Assembly (NCBI RefSeq): GCF_020037125.1
Contig: NZ_JAIQDG010000001.1
Coordinates: 124,001-188,000 of the forward strand
DNA length: 64,000 nucleotides
DNA from: Myxococcus sp. RHSTA-1-4
GTDB taxonomy: Bacteria > Myxococcota > Myxococcia > Myxococcales > Myxococcaceae
Direction of reading: 5' to 3'
The notes under the pieces are model-generated. The model was given only the letters and a program-made list of their open reading frames with translations, did no database searches and had not been told where the DNA came from. Made by a program: the position numbers and the translations under genes. This document shows positions 18,339-27,173 of this stretch, in pieces; positions within the stretch are counted from its first letter, which is position 1; each line of letters begins with the position of its first letter.

Positions 18339-19664
18339 TTACTCCTGACGGCGACGGCGGCGCATCAGCACGCTGAGCAGCGCGGCGCCGAGCGCGGCGG
18401 CGCTGAAGCCCGCGGGCACCGAGCTGCAGTTGGTGCCGCCCGAGCCCTTGCCCACCTGCACGATGACACTGGAAGTGGAGACGCGCTGGTCCGGGAAGAC
18501 GCGGTCGGCGAAGGCCAGGCGCGCCGTCACCTGCAGCTCGTACTCACCCTCCTCGTCCGGGACGAAGGTGGGCACGCTGCCGTCCACGTAGGTGTACTGC
18601 CAGTCACGGCTGAGCGTCACCGCGCCCTGCGGGTTCTCCACCACCGCGTTGGAGCCCGAGGGGCGCTTGACCACCGTCCACTTGTACTCCATGGCCGCGC
18701 CGTTGCGGTTGGCGAACAGGGCCGGGCGGAGGACCGTGCCGGCCTCGTCCACCTGCACGAAGCCGCCGCCGCTGACGGTGAAGGGCGCCTTCGGGTCCAG
18801 GCAGTCCTCCGGGCGGGACGGGTCCAGCACGAGGCAGTAGCGCGTGTCGCAGGCGTCACCGCGGCCGTCGCGGTCGTCGTCGAGCTGCTCGCGGTTGGCG
18901 TTGGCCGGGCAGTTGTCCGCGGCGTTGGGGACGCTGTCGTCGTCGATGTCCGGGTCGCACGCGTTGCCCTGGCCGTCCGCGTCCGCGTCCGCCTGGTCCG
19001 GGTTGGCCAGACCGGGGCAGTTGTCGCCGTTGTCGGAGATGTTGTCGCCGTCCGCGTCCACGCGGCACTGGCTGCCGTCGGTGGGCATCACCTGGCTGGG
19101 GTTGGCCACGCGCGGGCAGTTGTCCTGGCCGTCGTTGACGCCGTCGTTGTCGTCGTCCAGGTCGCAGACGTCGCCGGCGCCGTCACGGTCCAGGTCGCTC
19201 TGGTCCGCGTTGGGCACCAGCGCGCAGTTGTCCGCGGCGTTGAGGTCGCCGTCGTTGTCCTGGTCCTCGTCGCAGTCGTCACCCTTGCCGTCACCGTCCG
19301 CGTCGCGCTGCTGGAAGTTGGAGAGGGCCGAGCAGTTGTCGCAGGCGTTGCCCACGTTGTCGCCGTCCTCGTCCGTCTGGTCGCGGTTGGAGACGAAGGG
19401 GCAGTTGTCGCGGTCGTCCGCGCGGCCGTCGCTGTCCGCGTCGTCGGTGTAGGCCAGCGTGTCGCCGTCGTCCGTGTAGTTCACCCACACGGAGCCGCCA
19501 CACCCGCAGCCGCAGCCACCGCCCTCCTCCCGCGGCGCGCCGCAGCTGTCACCGAGGCACTCCGGGTTGTCCGGGTTGTTGTTGGACTGCGCCTGCGCCA
19601 CCGAAGGACTGAGGAAGAGAAAGGCCCCCAGGGTGAGGACCGAGGCAATACGCGTGACTGTCAT
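18339..19664 (-). CDS. Thrombospondin type-3 repeat protein with MYXO-CTERM-like tail
   Basis: A 441-residue secreted protein. ATG 19664 follows AAAGGAG and gives a signal peptide cleaved after AQA. A short CGCGCGG segment is followed by six calcium-binding units of the form DNCPxxxNxxQxDxDxDGxGxxCD (residues 73-273, the fourth degenerate), then a beta-sandwich domain of about 130 residues. The C-terminus is a Cys in NCSSVPAG, one hydrophobic helix and a run of Arg (RRRRR), the layout of the MYXO-CTERM sorting signal processed by myxosortase in myxobacteria. The protein should therefore be displayed on the cell surface. It is the first gene of the operon with two VWA lipoproteins and a large lipoprotein. 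Confidence 0.88.
   Translation of the reverse strand: MTVTRIASVLTLGAFLFLSPSVAQAQSNNNPDNPECLGDSCGAPREEGGGCGCGCGGSVWVNYTDDGDTLAYTDDADSDGRADDRDNCPFVSNRDQTDEDGDNVGNACDNCSALSNFQQRDADGDGKGDDCDEDQDNDGDLNAADNCALVPNADQSDLDRDGAGDVCDLDDDNDGVNDGQDNCPRVANPSQVMPTDGSQCRVDADGDNISDNGDNCPGLANPDQADADADGQGNACDPDIDDDSVPNAADNCPANANREQLDDDRDGRGDACDTRYCLVLDPSRPEDCLDPKAPFTVSGGGFVQVDEAGTVLRPALFANRNGAAMEYKWTVVKRPSGSNAVVENPQGAVTLSRDWQYTYVDGSVPTFVPDEEGEYELQVTARLAFADRVFPDQRVSTSSVIVQVGKGSGGTNCSSVPAGFSAAALGAALLSVLMRRRRRQE
18846..19448. repeat. Coding repeats: six TSP3 units
   Basis: The stretch encodes six thrombospondin type-3 units of about 33 residues each within the TSP3 protein gene. The repetition is at protein level with diverged codons, so it is a coding repeat rather than a DNA-level array. 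Confidence 0.85.
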
Positions 19665-19776
19665 GGCGACTCCTTTCAGCCACTGGCCCCTAGCAAGGAA
19701 CGATCCGTACCGGACAAATGCGTGGAACCCAGGAGTTTCAAGGACTTGGGCACGGGTCGGGGTGAGGCGGGCTGGG

Positions 19777-19825
19777 GGGTGTGGGGGGCACTCCCCATGA
19801 CGGGCGAGGGGCAGACCCCACACCC
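19777..19825 (-). terminator. Inverted repeat between surface-protein operons
   Basis: A 10-bp inverted repeat (GGGTGTGGGG and CCCCACACCC) with a 29-base loop lies just after the stop of the third VWA-like lipoprotein gene and upstream of the TSP3 operon. It is a candidate terminator for the former. The strand bias of G (runs of six) is unusual for the window. Confidence 0.35.
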
Positions 19826-19834
19826 ATGGGTGGA

Positions 19835-21481
19835 TCAGGTACCGAGGATGAACTCGCTGGGGTCGAGGGAGATGACGCCGGCGGGCTCGCGGCCGGAGTC
19901 CTCGCTGTACTGGATGGGCTGGATGAGGAGCGAGCCGATGCCGGCACCGCGAGGGTCATTGTCCCGGCCGGCCTGGAGGTAGAGGTAGACCTCGTTGGTG
20001 CCCGCGGGGATGACCTCGCCCGGGATGAAGGGGTGGGGCCGCGCGCGGGTGGGGACGACGGTGATGTTCTCCGCGCGGGCGGCGTAGCAGGTGCGGCCGT
20101 CGGCGGTGGGCTCGGACTCGACGAGGTTGTAGCCGTAGCCGCGCTCCCGGTGGAAGTCGAGGTCGGCGCTGAGCGGGTCGCCATGGGCCTCCACCTCGGA
20201 GACGTTGGAGAGGCCATCACGGTCCGAGTCCAGCAGGTCCTCGGGCACGAGCGGATTCGTCATGGACAGCGTCTCCACCAGGTCCGGCACCGCGTCCCCG
20301 TCCGTGTCGCCGATGCACGGGTCGGTGCCCAGCACGCGCTCCTCGCAGGTGTTGAGCCGGTCGCCGTCCTCGTCCAGGGACACGTTGCAGCCGTTGATGG
20401 TGTCGAGCTGGAGCGGGTCCAACCCCATGCGGACCTCCAGGCCGTCCATCAGCCCGTCCTGGTCCGTGTCGAGCTGGAGCGCGTCGGTGCCGAGCGCGTC
20501 CTCGTCCACGTCGGGCAGGCCGTCGCCGTCGCTGTCGGGGAGCGACTGGCCGGCGCGGACCGCCACGTTGCGGTTGAAGGCGATGAAGCGCTTGAGCTTG
20601 AGGGTGTTCTGGCGCGCGGCGTACTTGATGTTGGTAAGGGCGCCGGGCAGACCCGCGAAGTCCACCTCGAGGGGCTCGGTGCCACCGGCGGCGGCGATGG
20701 CGGCCACGGCCTGGCGCGTATAGACGTCCGCGGTGGTGCCGCGCACGTAGATGGGCTGGACGACCACCTCGCCCGCGCCGAACTGCTCGGCCAGGGCCTT
20801 GATTTCGCCGGTGACGGCCGTCAGCTCACACTCGCCGCACGCGGCATCACAGGCGGTCTGGGCGCCCGTGTTCGCGTTGCAGCCCGTCGCCGAGGAGAGC
20901 GCCACGCACCGCGAGTCCAGTCCCGAGCGGAAGTCGTCACTCCCCCGGGCGCGGGCACACGTGGTGTCACGGTTGCGGACGATGACCACCACCATGTAGC
21001 GCGTGCGGGCCACCTCGCCGCGGCAGGACGTCTGCATGTCGCCGGACAGCAGCGTCTTGGCCAGCCGCAGGGCGGAGCGCACGCTGACGGGGCCCGACTC
21101 CTGGTAGGAGGCGTAGCGCGGCAGCGTGGCCTGGAACTCGGACGCGTCGGAGAAGCTGCCCAGGAGGCCGGTGGCGACGGTGTGGTACGCCACGAGGCCG
21201 AACTGGACGAAGGGGCCGGAGAAGCGGCTGGTGAGGGTGGAGAGGCCGTCGGTGGCATAACCGACCATCTCCGCCTCCACGCCGTCTCCCCCCTCGATGG
21301 CGAAGAGCACCTTGGTGGGGAAGGCCTCGCCGCCCGCCAGGGGGACGCACACATTGCCGGAGAAGCTGGCGCGGTCCTTCCCGCCAGGGCCTCGCCCGTC
21401 GAGGGCGTAAAGGCCCGCGTCGGAGCACGACATGAGCAGCACGGGAACGAGGAGCCAGGCACAACGCGAAAGAGCGCGCAT
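19835..21481 (-). CDS. VWA-like lipoprotein with TSP3 repeats and a degenerate metal site (third paralogue)
   Basis: A 548-residue lipoprotein (LLMSCSD lipobox) clearly related to the two VWA lipoproteins downstream: the same short N-terminal segment with a Cys-containing G-VC motif, a VWA-size domain, Asp-rich repeats (DSDGDGLPDVDEDALGTD, DTDQDGLMDGLEVRMG, DTDGDAVPDLVETL, DSDRDGLSNVSEVEAHG) and the C-terminal module (GYGYNLVESEPTADGRTCYAARAENI). Where the paralogues have DxSxS, this one reads EGGDG, so metal binding in the classical manner is lost. It is separated from the TSP3 operon by 170 bases with a hairpin and probably has its own promoter upstream of 21481. Surface display is likely; the ligand is unknown. 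Confidence 0.85.
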   Translation of the reverse strand: MRALSRCAWLLVPVLLMSCSDAGLYALDGRGPGGKDRASFSGNVCVPLAGGEAFPTKVLFAIEGGDGVEAEMVGYATDGLSTLTSRFSGPFVQFGLVAYHTVATGLLGSFSDASEFQATLPRYASYQESGPVSVRSALRLAKTLLSGDMQTSCRGEVARTRYMVVVIVRNRDTTCARARGSDDFRSGLDSRCVALSSATGCNANTGAQTACDAACGECELTAVTGEIKALAEQFGAGEVVVQPIYVRGTTADVYTRQAVAAIAAAGGTEPLEVDFAGLPGALTNIKYAARQNTLKLKRFIAFNRNVAVRAGQSLPDSDGDGLPDVDEDALGTDALQLDTDQDGLMDGLEVRMGLDPLQLDTINGCNVSLDEDGDRLNTCEERVLGTDPCIGDTDGDAVPDLVETLSMTNPLVPEDLLDSDRDGLSNVSEVEAHGDPLSADLDFHRERGYGYNLVESEPTADGRTCYAARAENITVVPTRARPHPFIPGEVIPAGTNEVYLYLQAGRDNDPRGAGIGSLLIQPIQYSEDSGREPAGVISLDPSEFILGT

Positions 21482-21658
21482 CGGCCGGATTCTACACCTC
21501 AGCCCCCCGAGGTGACGCAAGCGACAGCATGGGTACATCTCGGATTCGGCGCGGATGCGGCACAACTGGAGCCGAGATTTCAGCCCGCCGTGGAACAGTC
21601 TCGCCGGGCCGGCTGCCCTCCTGGCACCCCGGATGGATGGACGCGAGCGCGCGGTGAC

Positions 21659-23338
21659 TCACCCGTGCCCGGACCGGTACCGCGCCAGCGCTTCGCGTCC
21701 GGCGGCGCGATACAGCTCCTCCCACCGGCGCAGCTCATCGAGCGCGACGCCGTGCTCCGCGGCGAGGTCCTCCGGCACGCGCTGGCCGGTGAGCAGCGCG
21801 AGGATGGCCGCCTCCATCCCCTCCTCCGGCGCCATGGCACGCGGCGCGGGTGCACACGGGGGCGCTCCTCCGAAGCGAGGCCCCAGCAGCGCCCGCATCG
21901 CCACGCGCCCGTCCGTGGCGGGGGCGGACTCACGGGCGGAGGCCAGCGGCAGGCGGACGGCGGGGTCGCCCAGGAGGATGTAGTTGGCCAGGTCCTGGCG
22001 CAGCATCCACAGCCGGGCGCGCTCCACGCCGTCAATGGAGGACGGGCTCCCGTGCGCGCGCTCCAGCTCCTCCTGGTTGTAGAGCGACGTCAGCTCGCTG
22101 CTCGTCTCGTTGAGGACCTGTATCAGTGAGTGCAGTGCGACGCCCGCGCGGCTGCCCCGGGCCAGCTCCTTCAGCAGCTCGATGAAGCGCGAGGGCGTGC
22201 CACGGCCCCGGTCGCTGAAGCTGTGGGACCAGGCGAGGTCCACGTGTCCCATCACCGCCAGCGGCCCCTCGGGGTTGGCCAGCGCGGCCTGGGGCAGCGC
22301 GGCGATGAAGGGAGGCTCCCCGGCCTGGGGCGCCGCCTCCAGTCCCCTCCTCGCGTTCGGGTCGCTCTCCGGGAGCTTGCGCAGCCAGTGCGCGTAGCTG
22401 CTGCGCGCCGGAGTCCCCGCGCCGAAGCACGCGAAGCTGAACCAGATGCCGCCCGGCAGGAAGGGACGTGACGCAAGCGCCGCCGCCGGAAGGAAGCGCC
22501 CGTCCGGCAGCTTCAGCTCTCCCTGGTGCTCCCGCCGGGCCTCGGGCCGCTCCCAGCCCCCGGGGGGCCGCCCCCTGCCATGGCTCAACGTGAAGAGCAC
22601 ACCCGGCCCGGGCCGCGTCGCATGGTCCAGCAGGTGCTCGATGGGCACCGCCCCGCTGGCGCCCAGCTCGAGGATGTCCGCCGGAGGGAAGCCCGCCTCC
22701 TCCTGGCGCTCGCGGCAGGCCGTGACGCTGGGTGTGATGAGCGCGCGGTGTCCCAGCTCCGTCGCGGCGGAGCCGTCGCGCGCGGTGTAGAAGAGCATCC
22801 GCGCCCGCGTCTGGCTCGCGGCCGCGCGCTCCCAGCGCAGCACCTTCTCGGCATAGGCCTCGTAGCCCGCGTCGGAGGCGAAGGCCAGCCGCCCCACGAA
22901 GGCATCGGTGGACAGCGACTGCTGCAGCTCCAGCGGGACTTCGTGCAGGTCCCCCAGCAGCAGCAGGTAGCGCGGCCTGTCCTTCTCCGAGGTGCCCTCG
23001 TGCCGGAAGACCTCCTTCTTCCAGCGCATGGCATACGGCCCGTCCATGACGGACGGGACGCGGTGGACGATGACGGGCGCGCCGCCCTGCCCCTCCTGAC
23101 GCCACCGCCGCAGTGGCTCGACGAGCGCCAGCAACCGGTCGCCCCGAGGCCCTCGGGGCGCCACCAACCCCCAGCGCTGGCGGCCCAGGTCGTTCGGGTC
23201 TCCCGTCGCATCCCACAGCGCGTCGGGCTCCTCGACGGGCTCGGGCCGCGGAGCGCTCCGGAACGACTCCAGGGGAAGCCCGCGACGGGGCACGGCCCCG
23301 ACCTCAACGGCGTGGGCCAGCAGCAGCTCGACGGTCAT
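21659..23338 (-). CDS. Gingipain-like (peptidase C25-type) caspase-fold protease
   Basis: A 559-residue protein with the features of clan-CD cysteine peptidases. LLLLGDLHEVP followed by TDAFVGRLAF resembles the C25 core strands; TLSHGRG carries the presumed catalytic His253, and WFSFACFGAG the presumed catalytic Cys304. NYILLGDPAVRL near the end also recalls C25. Unlike secreted gingipains it has no signal peptide, so it should act in the cytoplasm. ATG 23338 is chosen; upstream in-frame TTG with a strong GGAGG is an alternative that would add 12 residues. It is the last gene of a block led by an ECF sigma factor, 57 bases after the duplicated-domain protein. Substrates are unknown. Confidence 0.78.
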   Translation of the reverse strand: MTVELLLAHAVEVGAVPRRGLPLESFRSAPRPEPVEEPDALWDATGDPNDLGRQRWGLVAPRGPRGDRLLALVEPLRRWRQEGQGGAPVIVHRVPSVMDGPYAMRWKKEVFRHEGTSEKDRPRYLLLLGDLHEVPLELQQSLSTDAFVGRLAFASDAGYEAYAEKVLRWERAAASQTRARMLFYTARDGSAATELGHRALITPSVTACRERQEEAGFPPADILELGASGAVPIEHLLDHATRPGPGVLFTLSHGRGRPPGGWERPEARREHQGELKLPDGRFLPAAALASRPFLPGGIWFSFACFGAGTPARSSYAHWLRKLPESDPNARRGLEAAPQAGEPPFIAALPQAALANPEGPLAVMGHVDLAWSHSFSDRGRGTPSRFIELLKELARGSRAGVALHSLIQVLNETSSELTSLYNQEELERAHGSPSSIDGVERARLWMLRQDLANYILLGDPAVRLPLASARESAPATDGRVAMRALLGPRFGGAPPCAPAPRAMAPEEGMEAAILALLTGQRVPEDLAAEHGVALDELRRWEELYRAAGREALARYRSGHG

Positions 23339-23395
23339 CGGGCTTCCCCCGCGCTCCGGGTTCAAGGTGGTTCCTCCTGCCTCCACGCCACCCCG

Positions 23396-24139
23396 CTAGA
23401 AGGCGGAGGCCGCCGCCTGGTTGTCGGAGAAGGCGCTCTCGGTGACGCGCACGAGCGGGGTGACCTGGGACAGGGTGATGGAGAAGTCGCGCCTGAGGTA
23501 CTCGAGGTAGTCCCGCAGGTACGACTCCGAGGGCTGCTCGGGGTACTCGACGGAGGCCCGGGCCAGCGTCATCCGGTCGGCGAAGCTCCCGAGGTCGGCC
23601 ATGTTGCCCCGGGCCGCGAACACGAACAGGGGCCCCGGCGAGCTGCACACGCCGAAGGCGAAGAACTCGTTGTCGTTCGGTTTCATGACGACGACCTTCC
23701 GGGTGGTCTCCGAGGGCCACCCCACGTTCTCGGTGGTGATGGACCTCGTCAGCGAATACTCCTCGGTCGCCCCCCCTCCGTAGCCCATGAGGCCGTTGAT
23801 GGGCGGAGGCTTGGGCCCGTCGGTCTCCCCACTCTCGTACGGCTCGTCGGAGGTGTAACGCTTCACCAGGGGCCACGGCAGCGGCGGCCGGGCGTACAGC
23901 TCCACGGTGGCGCCAGCCTGGGCCATCCGGGCGGTGAACTCGCCCAGGTGCTCGAGCGCCCGGCCCCGGGCCACGAAGTGCACCGTCGACGATGGGCCCA
24001 CCACGCCGAAGGCCAGGAACTCGGCGGGGTTGGGCAGCGGCATGAGAAAGGTGCGCCGCGCGGCGTCCCCGGCTCCGTTCCAGAATGGGGCATCCCCGAA
24101 GAACTCCAGGTTGTAGAAGGCTGGCTCCTGCTGGCTCAT
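23396..24139 (-). CDS. Unknown protein with an internal duplication
   Basis: A 247-residue protein that I do not recognise. Residues about 28-86 and 146-203 are two copies of one module: each has a basic pair, a hydrophobic strand, P-N-x-x-EF-x-AFGV, then F-x-ARG, L-G-x-F-x-x-RM and A-x-VE, ending in a proline-rich turn. A third, degenerate piece (EFFGDAPF) opens the protein. The C-terminal 40 residues look helical and amphipathic. There is no signal peptide or membrane segment. It lies between a caspase-like protease gene and a CHAT anti-sigma gene on the same strand, which suggests a substrate, inhibitor or adaptor role; this is inference from position only. Confidence 0.72.
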   Translation of the reverse strand: MSQQEPAFYNLEFFGDAPFWNGAGDAARRTFLMPLPNPAEFLAFGVVGPSSTVHFVARGRALEHLGEFTARMAQAGATVELYARPPLPWPLVKRYTSDEPYESGETDGPKPPPINGLMGYGGGATEEYSLTRSITTENVGWPSETTRKVVVMKPNDNEFFAFGVCSSPGPLFVFAARGNMADLGSFADRMTLARASVEYPEQPSESYLRDYLEYLRRDFSITLSQVTPLVRVTESAFSDNQAAASAF

Positions 24140-24245
24140 GACTTCGCGTCCCCCTGTGCTGGGTAGAGGAGATTTGCCCTACCCACTCCATAGGACGCAG
24201 CCACCGCGCTTTATTACTTCGCGAGATTCATTTCTTTTTCGCGCT

Positions 24246-27173
24246 TCACTCGAACAGCAGGACGCTTTCGAGCCACGCCGCCCCCTGCTTCTGCCCCAGC
24301 CACCGCACGCGCTCGTCGCGGAGCGCGATGGCCGGAGGCGCCCCGGAGCGGATGCGCTCACGGACCGCGTTGAAGAAGGACTCTGCCTCCAGGTCGGGAA
24401 TCTCCACCGTCGCCGCGAGCACTCCACGCGCGCCCGCCTCGATGAAGGAGACAGGAAGACTGAAGGGCGAGTCGAACGAGTAGGCCGTGTGGGCCGCGTG
24501 GCAGGCCGCGAGCACCACGAAGGGAGCGCCGCGCAGCGAGGCGCCGCGCACCTGTGGAACGCGCAGCTCCGCGCCCTCCGGCCCGGGAGCCAGCAGCAGG
24601 AATGAAGTGTTGGCGTGGCCGCTGATGATGCCATGGGTCACCAGGTCGATTTCGGTCGCGTCCTTCATGGCGGCGAGAACGCGGTGGGGCGTCGCCTCGG
24701 TCCCGGACAAGGTGACGCGCTGCTCATCGGGGCCGAAGCCGGGGGTCCATGCATTGAGCCGCTTGAGGGGACTGTCCGGCGACAACTCCACGGCCACGTC
24801 GGAGACGACGAGGTGGACCGCGGGCCCCGTGCGCTGCGCGGGAGGCGGAGTGGTGCGTGTCAGGTAGCTCCAGGCCAGCTCCGGAGGGAGCAGCCCCGCC
24901 CGGCCATGCAGGGGAGGCCGGGCCAGGACCTCCACCCGCGAGCACCCGCGCAGGACGGCCAGCAACTTCTCCGGCACCACGCCGTCCAGTCGCTCGGGCA
25001 GGGGATGACGCCGGGACTCATCAAAATGGCCGAGCAGCTCTCCGGAAGGACTCAACGCCAGGAGGAGGGTCCGCTCGGAGTCCGCGCTGATGGCCAGCAG
25101 GCACTGGCCAGGCGGCTTCAGCCCGCGCTCACGCGAGAACAACTCCAGCGCTTCCTTGAAGTCGCCGCGCCGGCCCGCGTCATGGAGGAGCGAGGTGTAG
25201 CTGTAAGCACGAGCACGCCGTGCCAACGAGTCTTCCTCCAGCCCCGGGACCTCCGCCTCCTGGATGGCACGCCAGAGCAGGTCGCGCCCGCGCCCGGCGT
25301 CCTGCTCGATGTAGAACCGCCCCAGGATGTGCGTGGCGACCGCGCGCCCGCCCGCGCTGAGCGAGGGACGGGCCGCATCCAGCGCGCGTTTCAGGTGTGC
25401 CTCGTCCCCTGGCGCGCGCTTCAACCGGGAGATGTCCGCCAGGACAAGGGCCCCAGCGGACGTCAGCGGCAGGCCCGTGGCCAGCGCGGCGTCCATCTCC
25501 CTCCGGGCTTCGTCCACACGCAGTTCCTGGAACGCCATGCTCGCGAGGTGCTGGTGGACGCGGTGCTCATCGACGGGATTCCCCCGGCCGCGCTCGAGGT
25601 ACTCGCCCAGGTAGGCGCGCGTCAGGGACGCGTCGTTCACGATGCGGGAGACCTGCGAGAGCATCCACAGCAGGTCACCCTCCAGGTTCCACTCGTTGGC
25701 GGCGCGCGCGTCGCTCCAGCCCTTCTTCGCGTGGGCGAGCGCGGCCTCCGCCATGTAGCGCTGGTTGTAGAGATGGGACAGGTCCCGCTCCAGGAAGAGG
25801 CAGCGGTATTCCATTCCGCGCGCCGGGCAGAGCTTGCGTGCGTCGAGCAGCGTCCGGATGGCTCGCTCCGTGTCTCCCGCGGCGAGCTCGGCCTTCGCCC
25901 GCTCCTGCGCCGCGTGGAGCTGGAACCAGAGGTCCCCGGTGGCCGCGGCCTTCGCCGTGTAGAGCTCCAGGTGGCGGGTCGAGGCGTCCCAGGTGGCGAG
26001 CGAGCCCAGGAGGATGTCGTCCTCGCGGGACTGGAGCAGCGCCTTGATGATGCGCTCCTGCTCCTCGCGCGGGGGATGCTCCCGGACGTGGGCCGCGTAG
26101 TGCCTCGCGAGCGGGGCGCGGCGGGAGAAGTCCGCCTCGGCGACACGGCGGACATAACCCTCCAGCACGCCGTTGCCCGCGCGAGCGTCCAGTTCCCGCG
26201 CCAGGGGCAGCAGTTCCAGCACGCGCTCGCGGTTCGGCGCGGCGCGGATGGCGTTGTAGAAGAAGAGGCGCGCAATCGGGAGCTGGCTGAAGCCCTCGGG
26301 GAGGATGGCCGGCGGCGCCTCGAGCAGGGCCAGGCCCGACTGGAACGCCGCCATCCACCGGTCCCTCCGCTCGAACGTGGTGCGCCGGAGGGCCTCGGCC
26401 TTCTGACGGGCTTCCTCGGACCAGCCGGGCTCGCGCAGGGCGGTGACCTCGGAGAAGGTGCGGGCCGCCATCAGCGACAGGCCCAGCTCGCGCAGCGCCA
26501 GCGCCCGGTTCCACAGGGCCTGTGCGTGGCGCGGGTGCTCCCGCAGCACGGCGTCCAGCAGCCTCAGCGCCTCGTCCGGCCTGCCCTTGAGCAGCAGCGC
26601 CACCGCGCGGTCGTTGTCCAGCTCCGGCGAGCGCCGCAGCTTCTCCAGCTTGCGGAGCGCCTGGTCCGCCAGGCCCGGGTCGTCGCGAACGAGAAAGGCC
26701 GCCGCCAGGCCGTGGGCGTCCTCGCGCTCCAGCCAGGCGAGCGCATCGAACGGAAGGTCCTCGAGAGGGCCGCCACCGCCCATCATCTTCGCGGCCAGGG
26801 GACGGTGGATGTCCGCGCCCGGGTGCCCGAGGCGTGCCTCCAGCAGGCGCTGGGGGCGCTGCGCCAGCCACACGTCGTGACTCGGCGCGGAGGGCCGCAG
26901 CAGTCTCACCCCGACCATGACCAGGAGGGCCGCGGCGAGGGCGGCCACCCCCAGCATGAAGGGGCGCCTCCGGAAGAGGGGAACGGGCGCGCGCGGGGGC
27001 TCGGCTTCCGCGAACTCGGCGTGGCGCCGGGACAGCAGCCTGAGCTGCATCAGGTCCGCGACCTCGCGCTGGCAGCGCATGCAGTCCGGCAGGTGCTGCC
27101 GGAAGGACTCCGCGTCCTCGGGAGCGAGCTCCCCGTCCACGAACAGCTCGACGTTCTCACAGGGGCTGGCCAT
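24246..27173 (-). CDS. Membrane anti-sigma factor fused to TPR and CHAT protease domains
   Basis: A 975-residue fusion. Residues 5-34 form a zinc anti-sigma domain: Cys5, then His27, Cys31 and Cys34 in HxxxCxxC. A single membrane helix (about 72-92) is preceded by RRR, so the N-terminus should be cytoplasmic and the rest outside. About 700 residues of tetratricopeptide-like helical repeats follow (for example ALWNRALALRELG). The C-terminal domain is CHAT: DLVTHGIISG with His847 and VVLAACHAAH with Cys891, the expected catalytic dyad of a caspase-like protease. The start overlaps the stop of the ECF sigma gene by one base (TGATG), so the pair is translationally coupled and this is the cognate anti-sigma factor. 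Only one membrane helix is visible, which places the CHAT domain outside the cytoplasm, an unusual location. Whether it is proteolytically active is unknown. Confidence 0.88.
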   Translation of the reverse strand: MASPCENVELFVDGELAPEDAESFRQHLPDCMRCQREVADLMQLRLLSRRHAEFAEAEPPRAPVPLFRRRPFMLGVAALAAALLVMVGVRLLRPSAPSHDVWLAQRPQRLLEARLGHPGADIHRPLAAKMMGGGGPLEDLPFDALAWLEREDAHGLAAAFLVRDDPGLADQALRKLEKLRRSPELDNDRAVALLLKGRPDEALRLLDAVLREHPRHAQALWNRALALRELGLSLMAARTFSEVTALREPGWSEEARQKAEALRRTTFERRDRWMAAFQSGLALLEAPPAILPEGFSQLPIARLFFYNAIRAAPNRERVLELLPLARELDARAGNGVLEGYVRRVAEADFSRRAPLARHYAAHVREHPPREEQERIIKALLQSREDDILLGSLATWDASTRHLELYTAKAAATGDLWFQLHAAQERAKAELAAGDTERAIRTLLDARKLCPARGMEYRCLFLERDLSHLYNQRYMAEAALAHAKKGWSDARAANEWNLEGDLLWMLSQVSRIVNDASLTRAYLGEYLERGRGNPVDEHRVHQHLASMAFQELRVDEARREMDAALATGLPLTSAGALVLADISRLKRAPGDEAHLKRALDAARPSLSAGGRAVATHILGRFYIEQDAGRGRDLLWRAIQEAEVPGLEEDSLARRARAYSYTSLLHDAGRRGDFKEALELFSRERGLKPPGQCLLAISADSERTLLLALSPSGELLGHFDESRRHPLPERLDGVVPEKLLAVLRGCSRVEVLARPPLHGRAGLLPPELAWSYLTRTTPPPAQRTGPAVHLVVSDVAVELSPDSPLKRLNAWTPGFGPDEQRVTLSGTEATPHRVLAAMKDATEIDLVTHGIISGHANTSFLLLAPGPEGAELRVPQVRGASLRGAPFVVLAACHAAHTAYSFDSPFSLPVSFIEAGARGVLAATVEIPDLEAESFFNAVRERIRSGAPPAIALRDERVRWLGQKQGAAWLESVLLFE

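Noticed and set aside
18846-19448. Regular repeats considered as a CRISPR array
   Set aside because: The repeats are diverged at DNA level, in frame, and encode thrombospondin type-3 units. There are no constant repeat units with unique spacers and no cas genes.
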